NCBI RefSeq assembly: GCF_051020975.1
Contig: NW_027478161.1
Coordinates: forward strand, 27,006,001 to 27,070,000
Direction: 5' to 3'
Length of the DNA: 64,000 nucleotides
Source: Osmia lignaria lignaria
Lineage: Eukaryota; Arthropoda; Insecta; Hymenoptera; Megachilidae
Position numbers and translations under genes: made by a program. The notes below the pieces were generated by a model. It had not been told where the DNA came from, made no database searches, and saw nothing but the letters and a program-made list of their open reading frames with translations. Below, in pieces: positions 50,993 through 63,900 of the stretch (position 1 is the first letter of the stretch; each line of letters opens with the position of its first letter).

Positions 50993-51958
50993 TCAGATGC
51001 GTAGTTCTCGAGATATATCAAGATATTTAAAAGTTCCGAAGCCGCACCAACATAATAGAGATACAGAAACACCGTGGCCCCTTTCTTTGAGATAACTCTG
51101 CACTATTGCGAGCTGGAATTGCCACTTCCAGTTTAGCTGTGCAGAAGAAGAACAACAAGAAGAAGAAATATCTCGAAATATGTCCGTCAGGCCCCTTCCC
51201 TTGAGATAAATCTGCATATATCTCGGAAACGATGCGAGCTATGGCAAAATGTTAAGAGACCTTTTTGGTAGAGAATGAAGTTTCCTACTTTTCATGTTCT
51301 ATGATATTTTTTGATCAGATGCGTAGTTCTCGAGATATATCAAGATATTTAAAAGCTCCGAAGCCGCACCAACATAATAGAGATACAGAAACACCGTGGC
51401 CCCTTTCTTTGAGATAACTCTGCACTATTGCGAGCTGCAAATGCCACTTCCAGCTTAGCTGTGCAGAAGAAGAACAACAAGAAGAAGAAATATCTCGAAA
51501 TATGTCCGTCAGGCCCGTTCCTTTGAGCTGAATCTGCAAATATCTCGGAAACGAAGCGAGCTATGGCAAAATGTTGAGAGACCTTTTTTGTAGAGAATTA
51601 TGTTTCCTACAATTTATGTTCTATGATATTTTTTGATCAGAAGCGTAGTTTTCCAGATATATCGAGATATTTAAAAGTTCCGAAGCCGCACCAACATAAT
51701 AGAGATACAGAAACACCGTGGCCCCTTTCTTTGAGATAACTCTGCACTAGTGCGAGCCGCAAATGCCACTTCCAGCTTAGCTGTGCAGAAGAAGAACAAC
51801 AAGAAGAAGAAATATCTCGAAATATGTCCGTCAGGCCCCTTCCCTCGAGATACATCTGCAAATATCTCGGAAACGAAGCGAGCTATGGCAAAATGTTAAG
51901 ACACCTTTTTTGTAGAGAATTAAGTTTCCTACTTTTCATGTTCTATGATATTTTTTGA

Positions 51959-52280
51959 TCAGATGCGTAGTTCTCGAGATATATCAAGATATTTAAAAGC
52001 TCCGAAGCCGCACCAACATAATAGAGATACAGAAACACCGTGGCCCCTTTCTTTGAGATAACTCTTCACTCTTGCGAGCTGCAAATGCCACTTCCAGCTT
52101 AGCTGTGCAGAAGAAGAACAACAAGAAGAAGAAATATCTCGAAATATGTCCGTCAGGCCCCTTCCCTTGAGATAAATCTGCATATATCTCGGAAACGATG
52201 CGAGCTATGGCAAAATGTTAAGAGACCTTTTTGGTAGAGAATGAAGTTTCCTACTTTTCATGTTCTATGATATTTTTTGA
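51959..52280. repeat. Chimeric monomer LARVK/NF-like at a 966-bp deletion
   Basis: The sequence just before it switches from an L tail (AAGACACC) to an NF-type CTTTTCATG end. The unit starts as LARVK (GCTCCGAAG, AACTCTTCAC) and ends as NF or the GCTGGAATT type (CATATATC, GATGCG, TTTGGTAGAG). Against copy 1 (34340-35305 region) this implies two exchanges that removed one and two monomers. Confidence 0.75.
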
Positions 52281-53888
52281 TCAGATGCGTAGTTCTCGAG
52301 ATATATCAAGATATTTAAAAGCTCCGAAGCCGCACCAACATAATAGAGATACAGAAACACCGTGGCCCCTTTCTTTGAGATAACTCTGCACTATTGCGAG
52401 CTGCAAATGCCACTTCCAGCTTAGCTGTGCAGAAGAAGAACAACAAGAAGAAGAAATATCTCGAAATATGTCCGTCAGGCCCCTTCCCTTGAGATAAATC
52501 TGCAAATATCTCGGAACGAAGCGAGCTATGGCAAAATGTTAAGAGACCTTATTTGTAGAGAATTAGGTTTCCTACTTTTTATGTTCTATGATATTATTTG
52601 ATCAGATGCGTAGTTCTCGAGATATATCAAGATATTTAAAAGTTCCGAAGCCGCACCAACATAATAGAGATACAGAAACACCGTGGCCCCTTTCTTTGAG
52701 ATAACTCTACACTATTGCGAGCTGCAAATGCCACTTCCAGCTTAGCTGTGCAGAACAAGAACAACAAGAAGAAGAAATATCTCGAAATATGTCCGTCAGG
52801 CCCCTTCCCTTGAGATAAATCTGCAAATACCTCGGAACGAAGCGAGCTATGGCAAAATGTTAAGAGACCTTATTTGTAGAGAATTAGGTTTCCTACTTTT
52901 TATGTTCTATGATATTATTTGATCAGATGCGTAGTTCTCGAGATATATCAAGATATTTAAAAGTTCCGAAGCCGCACCAACATAATAGAGATACAGAAAC
53001 ACCGTGGCCCCTTTCTTTGAGATAACTCTACACTATTGCGAGCTGCAAATGCCACTTCCAGCTTAGCTGTGCAGAACAAGAACAACAAGAAGAAGAAATA
53101 TCTCGAAATATGTCCGTCAGGCCCCTTCCCTTGAGATAAATCTGCATATATCTCGGAAACGAAGCGAGCTATGGCAAAATGTGAAGAGACCTTTTTTGTA
53201 GAGAATTATGTTTCCTACAATTTATGTTCTATGATATTATTTGATCAGATGCGTAGTTCTCGAGATATATCAAGATATTTAAAAGTTCCGAAGCCGCACC
53301 AACATAATAGAGATACAGAAACACCGTGGCCCCTTTCTTTGAGATAACTCTGCACTATTGCGAGCTGGAAATGCCACTTCCAGTTTAGCTGTGCAGAAGA
53401 AGAACAACAAGAAGAAGAAATATCTCGAAATATGTCCGTCAGGCCCCTTCCCTTGAGATATGTCTGCAAATATCTCGGAAACGAAACGAGCTATGGCAAA
53501 ATGTTGAGAGACCTTTTTTGTAGAGAATTATGTTTCCTACAATTTATGTTCTATGATATTTTTTGATCAGAAGCGTAGTTTTCCAGATATATCGAGATAT
53601 TTAAAAGTTCCGAAGCCGCACCAACATAATAGAGATACAGAAACACCGTGGCCCCTTTCTTTGAGATAACTCTGCACTAGTGCGAGCCGCAAATGCCACT
53701 TCCAGCTTAGCTGTGCAGAAGAAGAACAACAAGAAGAAGAAATATCTCGAAATATGTCCGTCAGGCCCCTTCCCTCGAGATAAATCTGCAAATATCTCGG
53801 AAACGAAGCGAGCTATGGCAAAATGTTAAGACACCTTTTTTGTAGAGAATTAAGTTACCTACTTTTTACGTTCTATGATATTTTTCGA

Positions 53889-54181
53889 TCAGATGCGTAG
53901 TTCTCGAGATATATCAAGATATTTAAAAGTTCCGAAGCCGCACCAACATAATAGAGATACAGAAACACCGTGGCCCCTTTCTTTGAGATAACTTCCAGTT
54001 TAGCTGTGCAGAAGAAGAACAACAAGAAGAAGAAATATCTCGAAATATGTCCGTCAGGCCCCTTCCCTTGAGATAAATCTGCATATATCTCGGAAACGAT
54101 GCGAGCTATGGCAAAATGTTAAGAGACCTTTTTGGTAGAGAATGAAGTTTGCTACTTTTCATGTTCTATGATATTTTTTGA
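53889..54181. repeat. 293-bp deleted monomer, copy 4
   Basis: Same junction (53993/53994) and linked markers, inside the long-range duplicate 50027-55147. Confidence 0.95.
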
Positions 54182-56435
54182 TCAGATGCGTAGTTCTCGA
54201 GATATATCAAGATATTTAAAAGCTCCGAAGCCGCACCAACATAATAGAGATACAGAAACACCGTGGCCCCTTTCTTTGAGATAACTCTGCACTCTTGCGA
54301 GCTGCAAATGCCACTTCCAGCTTAGCTGTGCAGAAGAAGAACAACAAGAAGAAGAAATATCTCGAAATATGTCCGTCAGGCCCCTTCCCTTGAGATAAAT
54401 CTGCAAATATCTCGGAAACGAAGCGAGCTATGGCAAAATGTTAAGAGCCTTTATTTGTAGAGAATTAAGTTTCCTACTTTTTACGTTCTATGATATTTTT
54501 TGATCAGATGCGTAGTTCTCGAGATATATCAAGATATTTAAAAGTTCCGAAGCCGCACCAACATAATAGAGATACAGAAACACCGTGGCCCCTTTCTTTG
54601 AGATAACTCTGCACTATTGCGAGCTGCAAATGCCACTTCCAGTTTAGCTGTGCAGAAGAAGAACAACAAGAAGAAGAAATATCTCGAAATATGTCCGTCA
54701 GGCCCCTTCCCTTGAGATATGTCTGCAAATATCTCGGAAACGAAACGAGCTATGGCAAAATGTTGAGAGACCTTTTTTGTAGAGAATTATGTTTCCTACA
54801 ATTTATGTTCTATGATATTTTTTGATCAGAAGCGTAGTTTTCCAGATATATCGAGATATTTAAAAGTTCCGAAGCCGCACCAACATAATAGAGATACAGA
54901 AACACCGTGGCCCCTTTCTTTGAGATAACTCTGCACTAGTGCGAGCCGCAAATGCCACTTCCAGCTTAGCTGTGCAGAAGAAGAACAACAAGAAGAAGAA
55001 ATATCTCGAAATATGTCCGTCAGGCCCCTTCCCTCGAGATAAATCTGCAAATATCTCGGAAACGAAGCGAGCTATGGCAAAATGTTAAGACACCTTTTTT
55101 GTAGAGAATTAAGTTTCCTACTTTTTATGTTCTATGATATTTTTCGATCAGATGCGTAGTTCTCGAGATATATCAAGATATTTAAAAGTTCCGAAGCCGC
55201 ACCAACATAATAGAGATACAGAAACACCGTGGCCCCTTTCTTTGAGATAACTCTGCACTATTGCGAGCTGGAAATGCCACTTCCAGTTTAGCTGTGCAGA
55301 AGAAGAACAACAAGAAGAAGAAATATCTCGAAATATGTCCGTCAGGCCCCTTCCCTTGAGATAAATCTGCATATATCTCGGAAACGATGCGAGCTATGGC
55401 AAAATGTTAAGAGACCTTTTTGATAGAGAATGAAGTTTCCTACTTTTCATGTTCTATGATATTTTTTGATCAGATGCGTAGTTCTCGAGATATATCAAGA
55501 TATTTAAAAGCTCCGAAGCCGCACCAACATAATAGAGATACAGAAACACCGTGGCCCCTTTCTTTGAGATAACTCTGCACTCTTGCGAGCTGCAAATGCC
55601 ACTTCCAGCTTAGCTGTGCAGAAGAAGAACAACAAGAAGAAGAAATATCTCGAAATATGTCCGTCAGGCCCCTTCCCTTGAGATAAATCTGCAAATATCT
55701 CGGAAACGAAGCGAGCTATGGCAAAATGTTAAGAGCCTTTATTTGTAGAGAATTAAGTTTCCTACTTTTTACGTTCTATGATATTTTTTGATCAGATGCG
55801 TAGTTCTCGAGATATATCAAGATATTTAAAAGTTCCGAAGCCGCACCAACATAATAGAGATACAGAAACACCGTGGCCCCTTTCTTTGAGATAACTCTGC
55901 ACTATTGCGAGCTGCAAATGCCACTTCCAGTTTAGCTGTGCAGAAGAAGAACAACAAGAAGAAGAAATATCTCGAAATATGTCCGTCAGGCCCCTTCCCT
56001 TGAGATATGTCTGCAAATATCTCGGAAACGAAACGAGCTATGGCAAAATGTTGAGAGACCTTTTTTGTAGAGAATTATGTTTCCTACAATTTATGTTCTA
56101 TGATATTTTTTGATCAGAAGCGTAGTTTTCCAGATATATCGAGATATTTAAAAGTTCCGAAGCCGCACCAACATAATAGAGATACAGAAACACCGTGGCC
56201 CCTTTCTTTGAGATAACTCTGCACTAGTGCGAGCCGCAAATGCCACTTCCAGCTTAGCTGTGCAGAAGAAGAACAACAAGAAGAAGAAATATCTCGAAAT
56301 ATGTCCGTCAGGCCCCTTCCCTCGAGATAAATCTGCAAATATCTCGGAAACGAAGCGAGCTATGGCAAAATGTTAAGACACCTTTTTTGTAGAGAATTAA
56401 GTTTCCTACTTTTTATGTTCTATGATATTTTTCGA

Positions 56436-58689
56436 TCAGATGCGTAGTTCTCGAGATATATCAAGATATTTAAAAGCTCCGAAGCCCCACCAACATAATA
56501 GAGATACAGAAACACCGTGGCCCCTTTCTTTGAGATAACTCTGCACTCTTGCGAGCTGCAAATGCCACTTCCAGCTTAGCTGTGCAGAAGAAGAACAACA
56601 AGAAGAAGAAATATCTCGAAATATGTCCGTCAGGCCCCTTCCCTTGAGATAAATCTGCAAATATCTCGGAAACGAAGCGAGCTATGGCAAAATGTTAAGA
56701 GCCTTTATTTGTAGAGAATTAAGTTTCCTACTTTTTACGTTCTATGATATTTTTTGATCAGATGCGTAGTTCTCGAGATATATCAAGATATTTAAAAGTT
56801 CCGAAGCCGCACCAACATAATAGAGATACAGAAACACCGTGGCCCCTTTCTTTGAGATAACTCTGCACTATTGCGAGCTGCAAATGCCACTTCCAGTTTA
56901 GCTGTGCAGAAGAAGAACAACAAGAAGAAGAAATATCTCGAAATATGTCCGTCAGGCCCCTTCCCTTGAGATATGTCTGCAAATATCTCGGAAACGAAAC
57001 GAGCTATGGCAAAATGTTCAGAGACCTTTTTTGTAGAGAATTATGTTTCCTACAATTTATGTTCTATGATATTTTTTGATCAGAAGCGTAGTTTTCCAGA
57101 TATATCGAGATATTTAAAAGTTCCGAAGCCGCACCAACATAATAGAGATACAGAAACACCGTGGCCCCTTTCTTTGAGATAACTCTGCACTAGTGCGAGC
57201 CGCAAATGCCACTTCCAGCTTAGCTGTGCAGAAGAAGAACAACAAGAAGAAGAAATATCTCGAAATATGTCCGTCAGGCCCCTTCCCTCGAGATAAATCT
57301 GCAAATATCTCGGAAACGAAGCGAGCTATGGCAAAATGTTAAGACACCTTTTTTGTAGAGCATTAAGTTTCCTACTTTTTATGTTCTATGATATTTTTCG
57401 ATCAGATGCGTAGTTCTCGAGATATATCAAGATATTTAAAAGTTCCGAAGCCGCACCAACATAATAGAGATACAGAAACACCGTGGCCCCTTTCTTTGAG
57501 ATAACTCTGCACTATTGCGAGCTGGAAATGCCACTTCCAGTTTAGCTGTGCAGAAGAAGAACAACAAGAAGAAGAAATATCTCGAAATATGTCCGTCAGG
57601 CCCCTTCCCTTGAGATAAATCTGCATATATCTCGGAAACGATGCGAGCTATGGCAAAATGTTAAGAGACCTTTTTGGTAGAGAATGAAGTTTCCTACTTT
57701 TCATGTTCTATGATATTTTTTGATCAGATGCGTAGTTCTCGAGATATATCAAGATATTTAAAAGCTCCGAAGCCGCACCAACATAATAGAGATACAGAAA
57801 CACCGTGGCCCCTTTCTTTGAGATAACTCTGCACTCTTGCGAGCTGCAAATGCCACTTCCAGCTTAGCTGTGCAGAAGAAGAACAACAAGAAGAAGAAAT
57901 ATCTCGAAATATGTCCGTCAGGCCCCTTCCCTTGAGATAAATCTGCAAATATCTCGGAAACGAAGCGAGCTATGGCAAAATGTTAAGAGCCTTTATTTGT
58001 AGAGAATTAAGTTTCCTACTTTTTACGTTCTATGATATTTTTTGATCAGATGCGTAGTTCTCGAGATATATCAAGATATTTAAAAGTTCCGAAGCCGCAC
58101 CAACATAATAGAGATACAGAAACACCGTGGCCCCTTTCTTTGAGATAACTCTGCACTATTGCGAGCTGCAAATGCCACTTCCAGTTTAGCTGTGCAGAAG
58201 AAGAACAACAAGAAGAAGAAATATCTCGAAATATGTCCGTCAGGCCCCTTCCCTTGAGATAAATCTGCATATATCTCGGAAACGATGCGAGCTATGGCAA
58301 AATGTTAAGAGACCTTTTTGGTAGAGAATGAAGTTTCCTACTTTTCATGTTCTATGATATTTTTTGATCAGATGCGTAGTTCTCGAGATATATCAAGATA
58401 TTTAAAAGCTCCGAAGCCGCACCAACATAATAGAGATACAGAAACACCGTGGCCCCTTTCTTTGAGATAACTCTGCACTCTTGCGAGCTGCAAATGCCAC
58501 TTCCAGCTTAGCTGTGCAGAAGAAGAACAACAAGAAGAAGAAATATCTCGAAATATGTCCGTCAGGCCCCTTCCCTTGAGATAAATCTGCAAATATCTCG
58601 GAAACGAAGCGAGCTATGGCAAAATGTTAAGAGACTTTATTTGTAGAGAATTAAGTTTCCTACTTTTTACGTTCTATGATATTTTTTGA
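56436..58689. repeat. Segmental duplication, copy 2 (offset 11239 bp)
   Basis: Partner of 45197-47450. It ends the strongly homogenised region; units beyond 58690 show more private changes. Confidence 0.9.
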
Positions 58690-60943
58690 TCAGATGCGTA
58701 GTTCTCGAGATATATCAAGATATTTAAAAGTTCCGAAGCCGCACCAACATAATAGAGATACAGAAACACCGTGGCCCCTTTCTTTGAGATAACTCTGCAC
58801 GATTGCGAGCTGCAAATGCCACTTCCAGCTTAGCTGTGCAGAACAAGAACAACAAGAAGAAGAAATATCTCGAAATATGTCCGTCAGGCCCCTTCCCTTG
58901 AGATAAATCTGCATATATCTCGGAAACGAAGCGAGCTATGGCAAAATGTTAAGAGACCTTTTTTGTAGAGAATTATGTTTCCTACAATTTATGTTCTATG
59001 ATATTATTTGATCAGATGCGTAGTTCTCGAGATATATCAAGATATTTAAAAGTTCCGAAGCCGCACCAACATAATAGAGATACAGAAACACCGTGGCCCC
59101 TTTCTTTGAGATAACTCTGCAGTATTGCGAGCTGCAAATGCCACTTCCAGCTTAGCTGTGCAGAAGAAGAACAACAAGAAGAAGAAATATCTCGAAATAT
59201 GTCCGTCAGGCCCCTTCCCTTGAGATAAATCTGCATATATCTCGGAAACGAAGCGAGCTATGGCAAAATGTTAACTGACCTTTTTTGTAGAGAATTATAT
59301 TTCCTACAATTTATGTTCTATGATATTTTTTGATCAGAAGCGCAGTTTTCGAGATATATCGAGATATTTAAAAGCTCCGAAGCCGCACCAACATAATAGA
59401 GATACAGAAACACCGTGGCCCCTTTCTTTGAGATAACTCTGCACTCTTGCGAGCTGCAAATGCCACTTCCAGCTTAGCTGTGCAGAAGAAGAACAACAAG
59501 AAGAAGAAATATCTCGAAATATGTCCGTCAGGCCCCTTCCCTTGAGATAAATCTGCAAATATCTCGGAAACGAAGCGAGCTATGGCAAAATGTTAAGAGA
59601 CTTTATTTGTAGAGAATTAAGTTTCCTACTTTTTACGTTCTATGATATTTTTTGATCAGATGCGTAGTTCTCGAGATATATCAAGATATTTAAAAGTTCC
59701 GAAGCCGCACCAACATAATAGAGATACAGAAACACCGTGGCCCCTTTCTTTGAGATAACTCTGCACTATTGCGAGCTGCAAATGCCACTTCCAGCTTAGC
59801 TGTGCAGAAGAAGAACAACAAGAAGAAGAAATATCTCGAAATATGTCCGTCAGGCCCCTTCCCTTGAGATAAATCTGCATATATCTCGGAAACGAAGCGA
59901 GCTATGGCAAAATGTTAACAGACCTTTTTTGTAGAGAATTATATTTCCTACAATTTATGTTCTATGATATTTTTTGATCAGAAGCGTAGTTTTCGAGATA
60001 TATCGAGATATTTAAAAGCTCCGAAGCCGCACCAACATAATAGAGATACAGAAACACCGTGGCCCCGTTCATTCAGATAACTCTGCACTATTGCGAGCTG
60101 CAAATGCCACTTCCAGTTTAGCTGTGCAGAAGAAGAACAACAAGAAGAAGAAATATCTCGAAATATGTCCGTCAGGCCCCTTCCCTTGAGATAAATCTGC
60201 ATATATCTCGGAAACGATGCGAGCTATGGCAAAATGTTAAGAGACCTTTTTGGTAGAGAATGAAGTTTCCTACTTTTCATGTTCTATGATATTTTTTGAT
60301 CAGATGCGTAGTTCTCGAGATATATCAAGATATTTAAAAGTTCCGAAGCCGCACCAACATAATAGAGATACAGAAACACCGTGGCCCCTTTCTTTGAGAT
60401 AACTCTGCACTATTGCGACCTGCAAATGCCACTTCCAGCTTAGCTGTGCAGAAGAAGAACAACAAGAAGAAGAAATATCTCGAAATATGTCCGTCAGGCC
60501 CGTTCCCTTGAGATAAATCTGCAAATATCTCGGAAACGAAGCGAGCTATGGCAAAATGTTAAGAGACCTTTTTTGTAGAGAATTAAGTTTCCTACTTTTT
60601 ATGTTGTATGATATTTTTTGATCAGATGCGTAGTTCTCGAGATATATCAAGATATTTAAAAGTTCCGAAGCCCCACCAACATAATAGAGATACAGAAACA
60701 CCGTGGCCCCTTTCTTTGAGATAACTCTGCACTATTGCGAGCTGCAAATGCCACTTCCAGCTTAGCTGTGCAGAAGAAGAACAACAAGAAGAAGAAATAT
60801 CTCAAAATATGTCCGTCAGGCCCCTTCCCTTGAGATAAATCTGCAAATATCTCGGAAACGAAGCGAGCTATGGCAAAATGTTAAGAGACCTTTTTTGTAG
60901 AGAATTAAGTTTCCTACTTTTTATGTTCTATGATATTATTTGA
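58690..60943. repeat. Transition block, seven monomers
   Basis: Private changes increase here: CACGATTGCG and GCAGAACAAG at 58690, GCAGTATTGCG and GTTAACTGACC at 59012, GCGCAGTTTTCG at 59334, AACAGACC at 59656, CCCCGTTCATTCAG at 59978, GGCCCGTTCCC at 60300 and GAAGCCCCACC at 60622. No clean higher-order period is visible. Confidence 0.85.
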
Positions 60944-63900
60944 TCAGATGCGTAGTTCTCGAGATATATCAAGGTATTTAAAAGTTCCGAAGCCGCACCA
61001 ACATAATAGAGATACAGAAACACCGTGGCCCCTTTCTTTGAGATGACTCTGCACTATTGCGAGCTGCAAATGCCACTTCCGGCTTAGCTGTGCAGAAGAA
61101 GAACAACAAGAAGAAGAAATATCTCGAAATATGTCCGTCAGACCCCTTCCCTTGAGATAAAGCTGCATATATCTCGGAAACGAAGCGAACCATGGCAAAA
61201 TGTTAAGAGACCTTTTTTGTAGAGAATTAAGTTCTCCACTTTTTATGTTCTATGATATTTTTTGATCAGATGCGTAGTTCTCGAGATATATCAAGATATT
61301 TAAAAGTTCCGAAGCTGCACCAACATAATAGAGATACAGAAACACCGTGGCCCCTTTCTTTGAGATAACTCTGCACTATTGCGAGCTGCAAATGCCACTT
61401 CCAGCTTAGCTGTGCAGAAGAAGAACAACAAGAAGAAGAAATATCTCGAAATATATCCGTCAGGCCCCTTCCCTTGAGATAAATCTGCAAATATCTCGGA
61501 AACGAAGCGAGCTATGGCAAAATGTTAAGAGACCTTTTTTGTAGAGAATTAAGTTTCCTACTTTTTATGTTCTATGATATTGTTTGATCAGATGCATAGT
61601 TCTCGAGATATATCAAGATATTTTAAAGTTCCGAAGCCGCACCAACATAATAGAGATACAGAAACACCGTGGCCCCTTTCTTTGAGATGACTCTGCACTA
61701 TTGCGAGCTGCAAATGCCACTTCCAGCTTAGCTGTGCAGAAGAAGAACAACAAGAAGAAGAAATATCTCGAAATATGTCCGTCAGGCCCCTTCCCTTGAG
61801 ATAAAGCTGCATATATCTCGGAAACGAAGCGAGCTATGGCAAAATGTTAAGAGACCTTTTTTGTAGAGAATTAAGTTTTCCACTTTTTATGTTCTATGAT
61901 ATTTTTTGATCAGATGCGTAGTTCTCGAGATATATCAAGATATTTAAAAGTTCCGAAGCCGCACCAACATAATAGAGATACAGAAACACTGTGGCCCCTT
62001 TCTTTGGGATAACTCTGCACTACTGCGAGCTGCAAATGCCACTTCCAGCTTAGCTGTGCAGAAGAAGAACAACAAGAAGAAGAAATATCTCGAAATATGT
62101 CCGTCAGACCCCTTCCCTTGAGATAAAGCTGCATATATCTCGGAAACGAAGCGAACCATGGCAAAATGTTAAGAGACCTTTTTTGTAGAGAATTAAGTTC
62201 TCCACTTTTTATGTTCTATGATATTTTTTGATCAGATGCGTAGTTCTCGAGATATATCAAGATATTTAAAAGTTCCGAAGCTGCACCAACATAATAGAGA
62301 TACAGAAACACCGTGGCCCCTTTCTTTGAGATAACTCTGCACTATTGCGAGCTGCAAATGCCACTTCCAGCTTAGCTGCGCAGAAGAAGAACAACAAGAA
62401 GAAGAAATATCTCGAAATATATCCGTCAGGCCCCTTCCCTTGAGATAAATCTGCAAATATCTCGGAAACGAAGCGAGCTATGGCAAAATGTTAAGAGACC
62501 TTTTTTGTAGAGAATTAAGTTTCCTACTTTTTATGTTCTATGATATTGTTTGATCAGATGCATAGTTCTCGAGATATATCAAGATATTTTAAAGTTCCGA
62601 AGCCGCACCAACATAATAGGATACAGAAACACTGTGGCCCCTTTCTTTGGGATAACTCTGCACTACTGCGAGCTGCAAATGCCACTTCCAGCTTAGCTGT
62701 GCAGAAGAAGAACAACAAGAAGAAGAAATATCTCGAAATATGTCCGTCAGACCCCTTCCCTTGAGATAAAGCTGCATATATCTCGGAAACGAAGCGAGCT
62801 ATGGCAAAATGTTAAGAGACCTTTTTTGTAGAGAATTAAGTTCTCCACTTTTTATGTTCTATGATATTTTTTGATCAGATGCGTAGTTCTCGAGATATAT
62901 CAAGATATTTAAAAGTTCCGAAGCTGCACCAACATGATAGAGATACAGAAACACCGTGGCCCCTTTCTTTGAGATAACTCTGCACTATTGCGAGCTGCAA
63001 ATGCCACTTCCAGCTTAGCTGTGCAGAAGAAGAACAACAAGAAGAAGAAATATCTCGAAATATATCCGTCAGGCCCCTTCCCTTGAGATAAATCTGCAAA
63101 TATCTCGGAAACGAAGCGAGCTATGGCAAAATGTTAAGAGACCTTTTTTGTAGAGAATTAAGTTTCCTACTTTTTATGTTCTATGATATTGTTTGATCAG
63201 ATGCATAGTTCTCGAGATATATCAAGATATTTTAAAGTTCCGAAGCCGCACCAACATAATAGAGATACAGAAACACCGTGGCCCCTTTCTTTGAGATGAC
63301 TCTGCACTATTGCGAGCTGCAAATGCCACTTCCAGCTTAGCTGTGCAGAAGAAGAACAACAAGAAGAAGTAATATCTCGAAATATGTCCGTCAGGCCCCT
63401 TCCCTTGAGATAAAGCTGCATATATCTCGGAAAGGAAGCGAGCTATGGCAAAATGTTAAGAGACCTTTTTTGTAGAGAATTAAGTTTTCCACTTTTTATG
63501 TTCTATGATATTTTTTGATCAGATGCGTAGTTCTCGAGATATATCAAGATATTTAAAAGTTCCGAAGCTGCACCAACATAATAGAGATACAGAAACACCG
63601 TGGCCCCTTTCTTTGAGATAACTCTGCACTATTGCGAGCTGCAAATGCCACTTCCAGCTTAGCTGTGCAGAAGAAGAACAACAAGAAGAAGAAATATCTC
63701 GAAATATATCCGTCAGGCCCCTTCCCTTGAGATAAATCTGCAAATATCTCGGAAACGAAGCGAGCTATGGCAAAATGTTAAGAGACCTTTTTTGTAGAGA
63801 ATTAAGTTTCCTACTTTTTATGTTCTATGATATTGTTTGATCAGATGCGTAGTTCTCGAGATATATCAAGATATTTTAAAGTTCCGAAGCCGCACCAACA

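Larger units (their letters stand above)
50027..55147. repeat. Large segmental duplication, copy 2 (about 5.1 kb)
   Basis: Matches 32408-38494 unit for unit except for a three-monomer deletion centred on the chimeric unit at 51959. It has the private substitution AAATACCTCGG in the unit at 52602. The 293-bp unit at 53889 has the same linked flanking markers as the other three. Confidence 0.9.
28223..58689. repeat. Central homogenised block made of a few subfamilies
   Basis: Nearly every unit belongs to one of these types. L: TTTTCCAGATAT, ACTAGTGCGAGCCGC and CCCTCGAGATA; examples 28223, 34018, 36914, 38173, 39781, 41040, 42299, 43265, 44231, 44875, 45841, 48417, 51637, 53567, 54826, 56114, 57080. 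NF: GAGCTGGAAATG, CATATATCTCGG and TTTGGTAGAGAATGAAG; examples 28545, 29189, 31442, 32086, 32730, 34340, 34984, 46163, 47773, 48739, 50349, 55148, 57402. QN: CTGCAAATG with CCAGTTTAG and GATATGTCTGC; examples 31120, 37851, 40718, 41977, 42943, 43909, 44553, 45519, 48095, 54504, 55792, 56758. LARVQ: GCTCCGAAG and CACTCTTGCG. LARVK: the same with AACTCTTCAC. 'gg': TCGGAACGAAG. Copies of one type many kb apart are often indistinguishable by eye. Confidence 0.92.

Noticed and set aside
853..63743. About 170 minus-strand open frames of roughly 74 codons as a tandem gene family
   Set aside because: They repeat at the satellite period, start mostly at TTG, are disrupted in many units by ordinary substitutions, have no recognisable domain and no intervening promoter or terminator logic. 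The frame is open because the monomers are near-identical.
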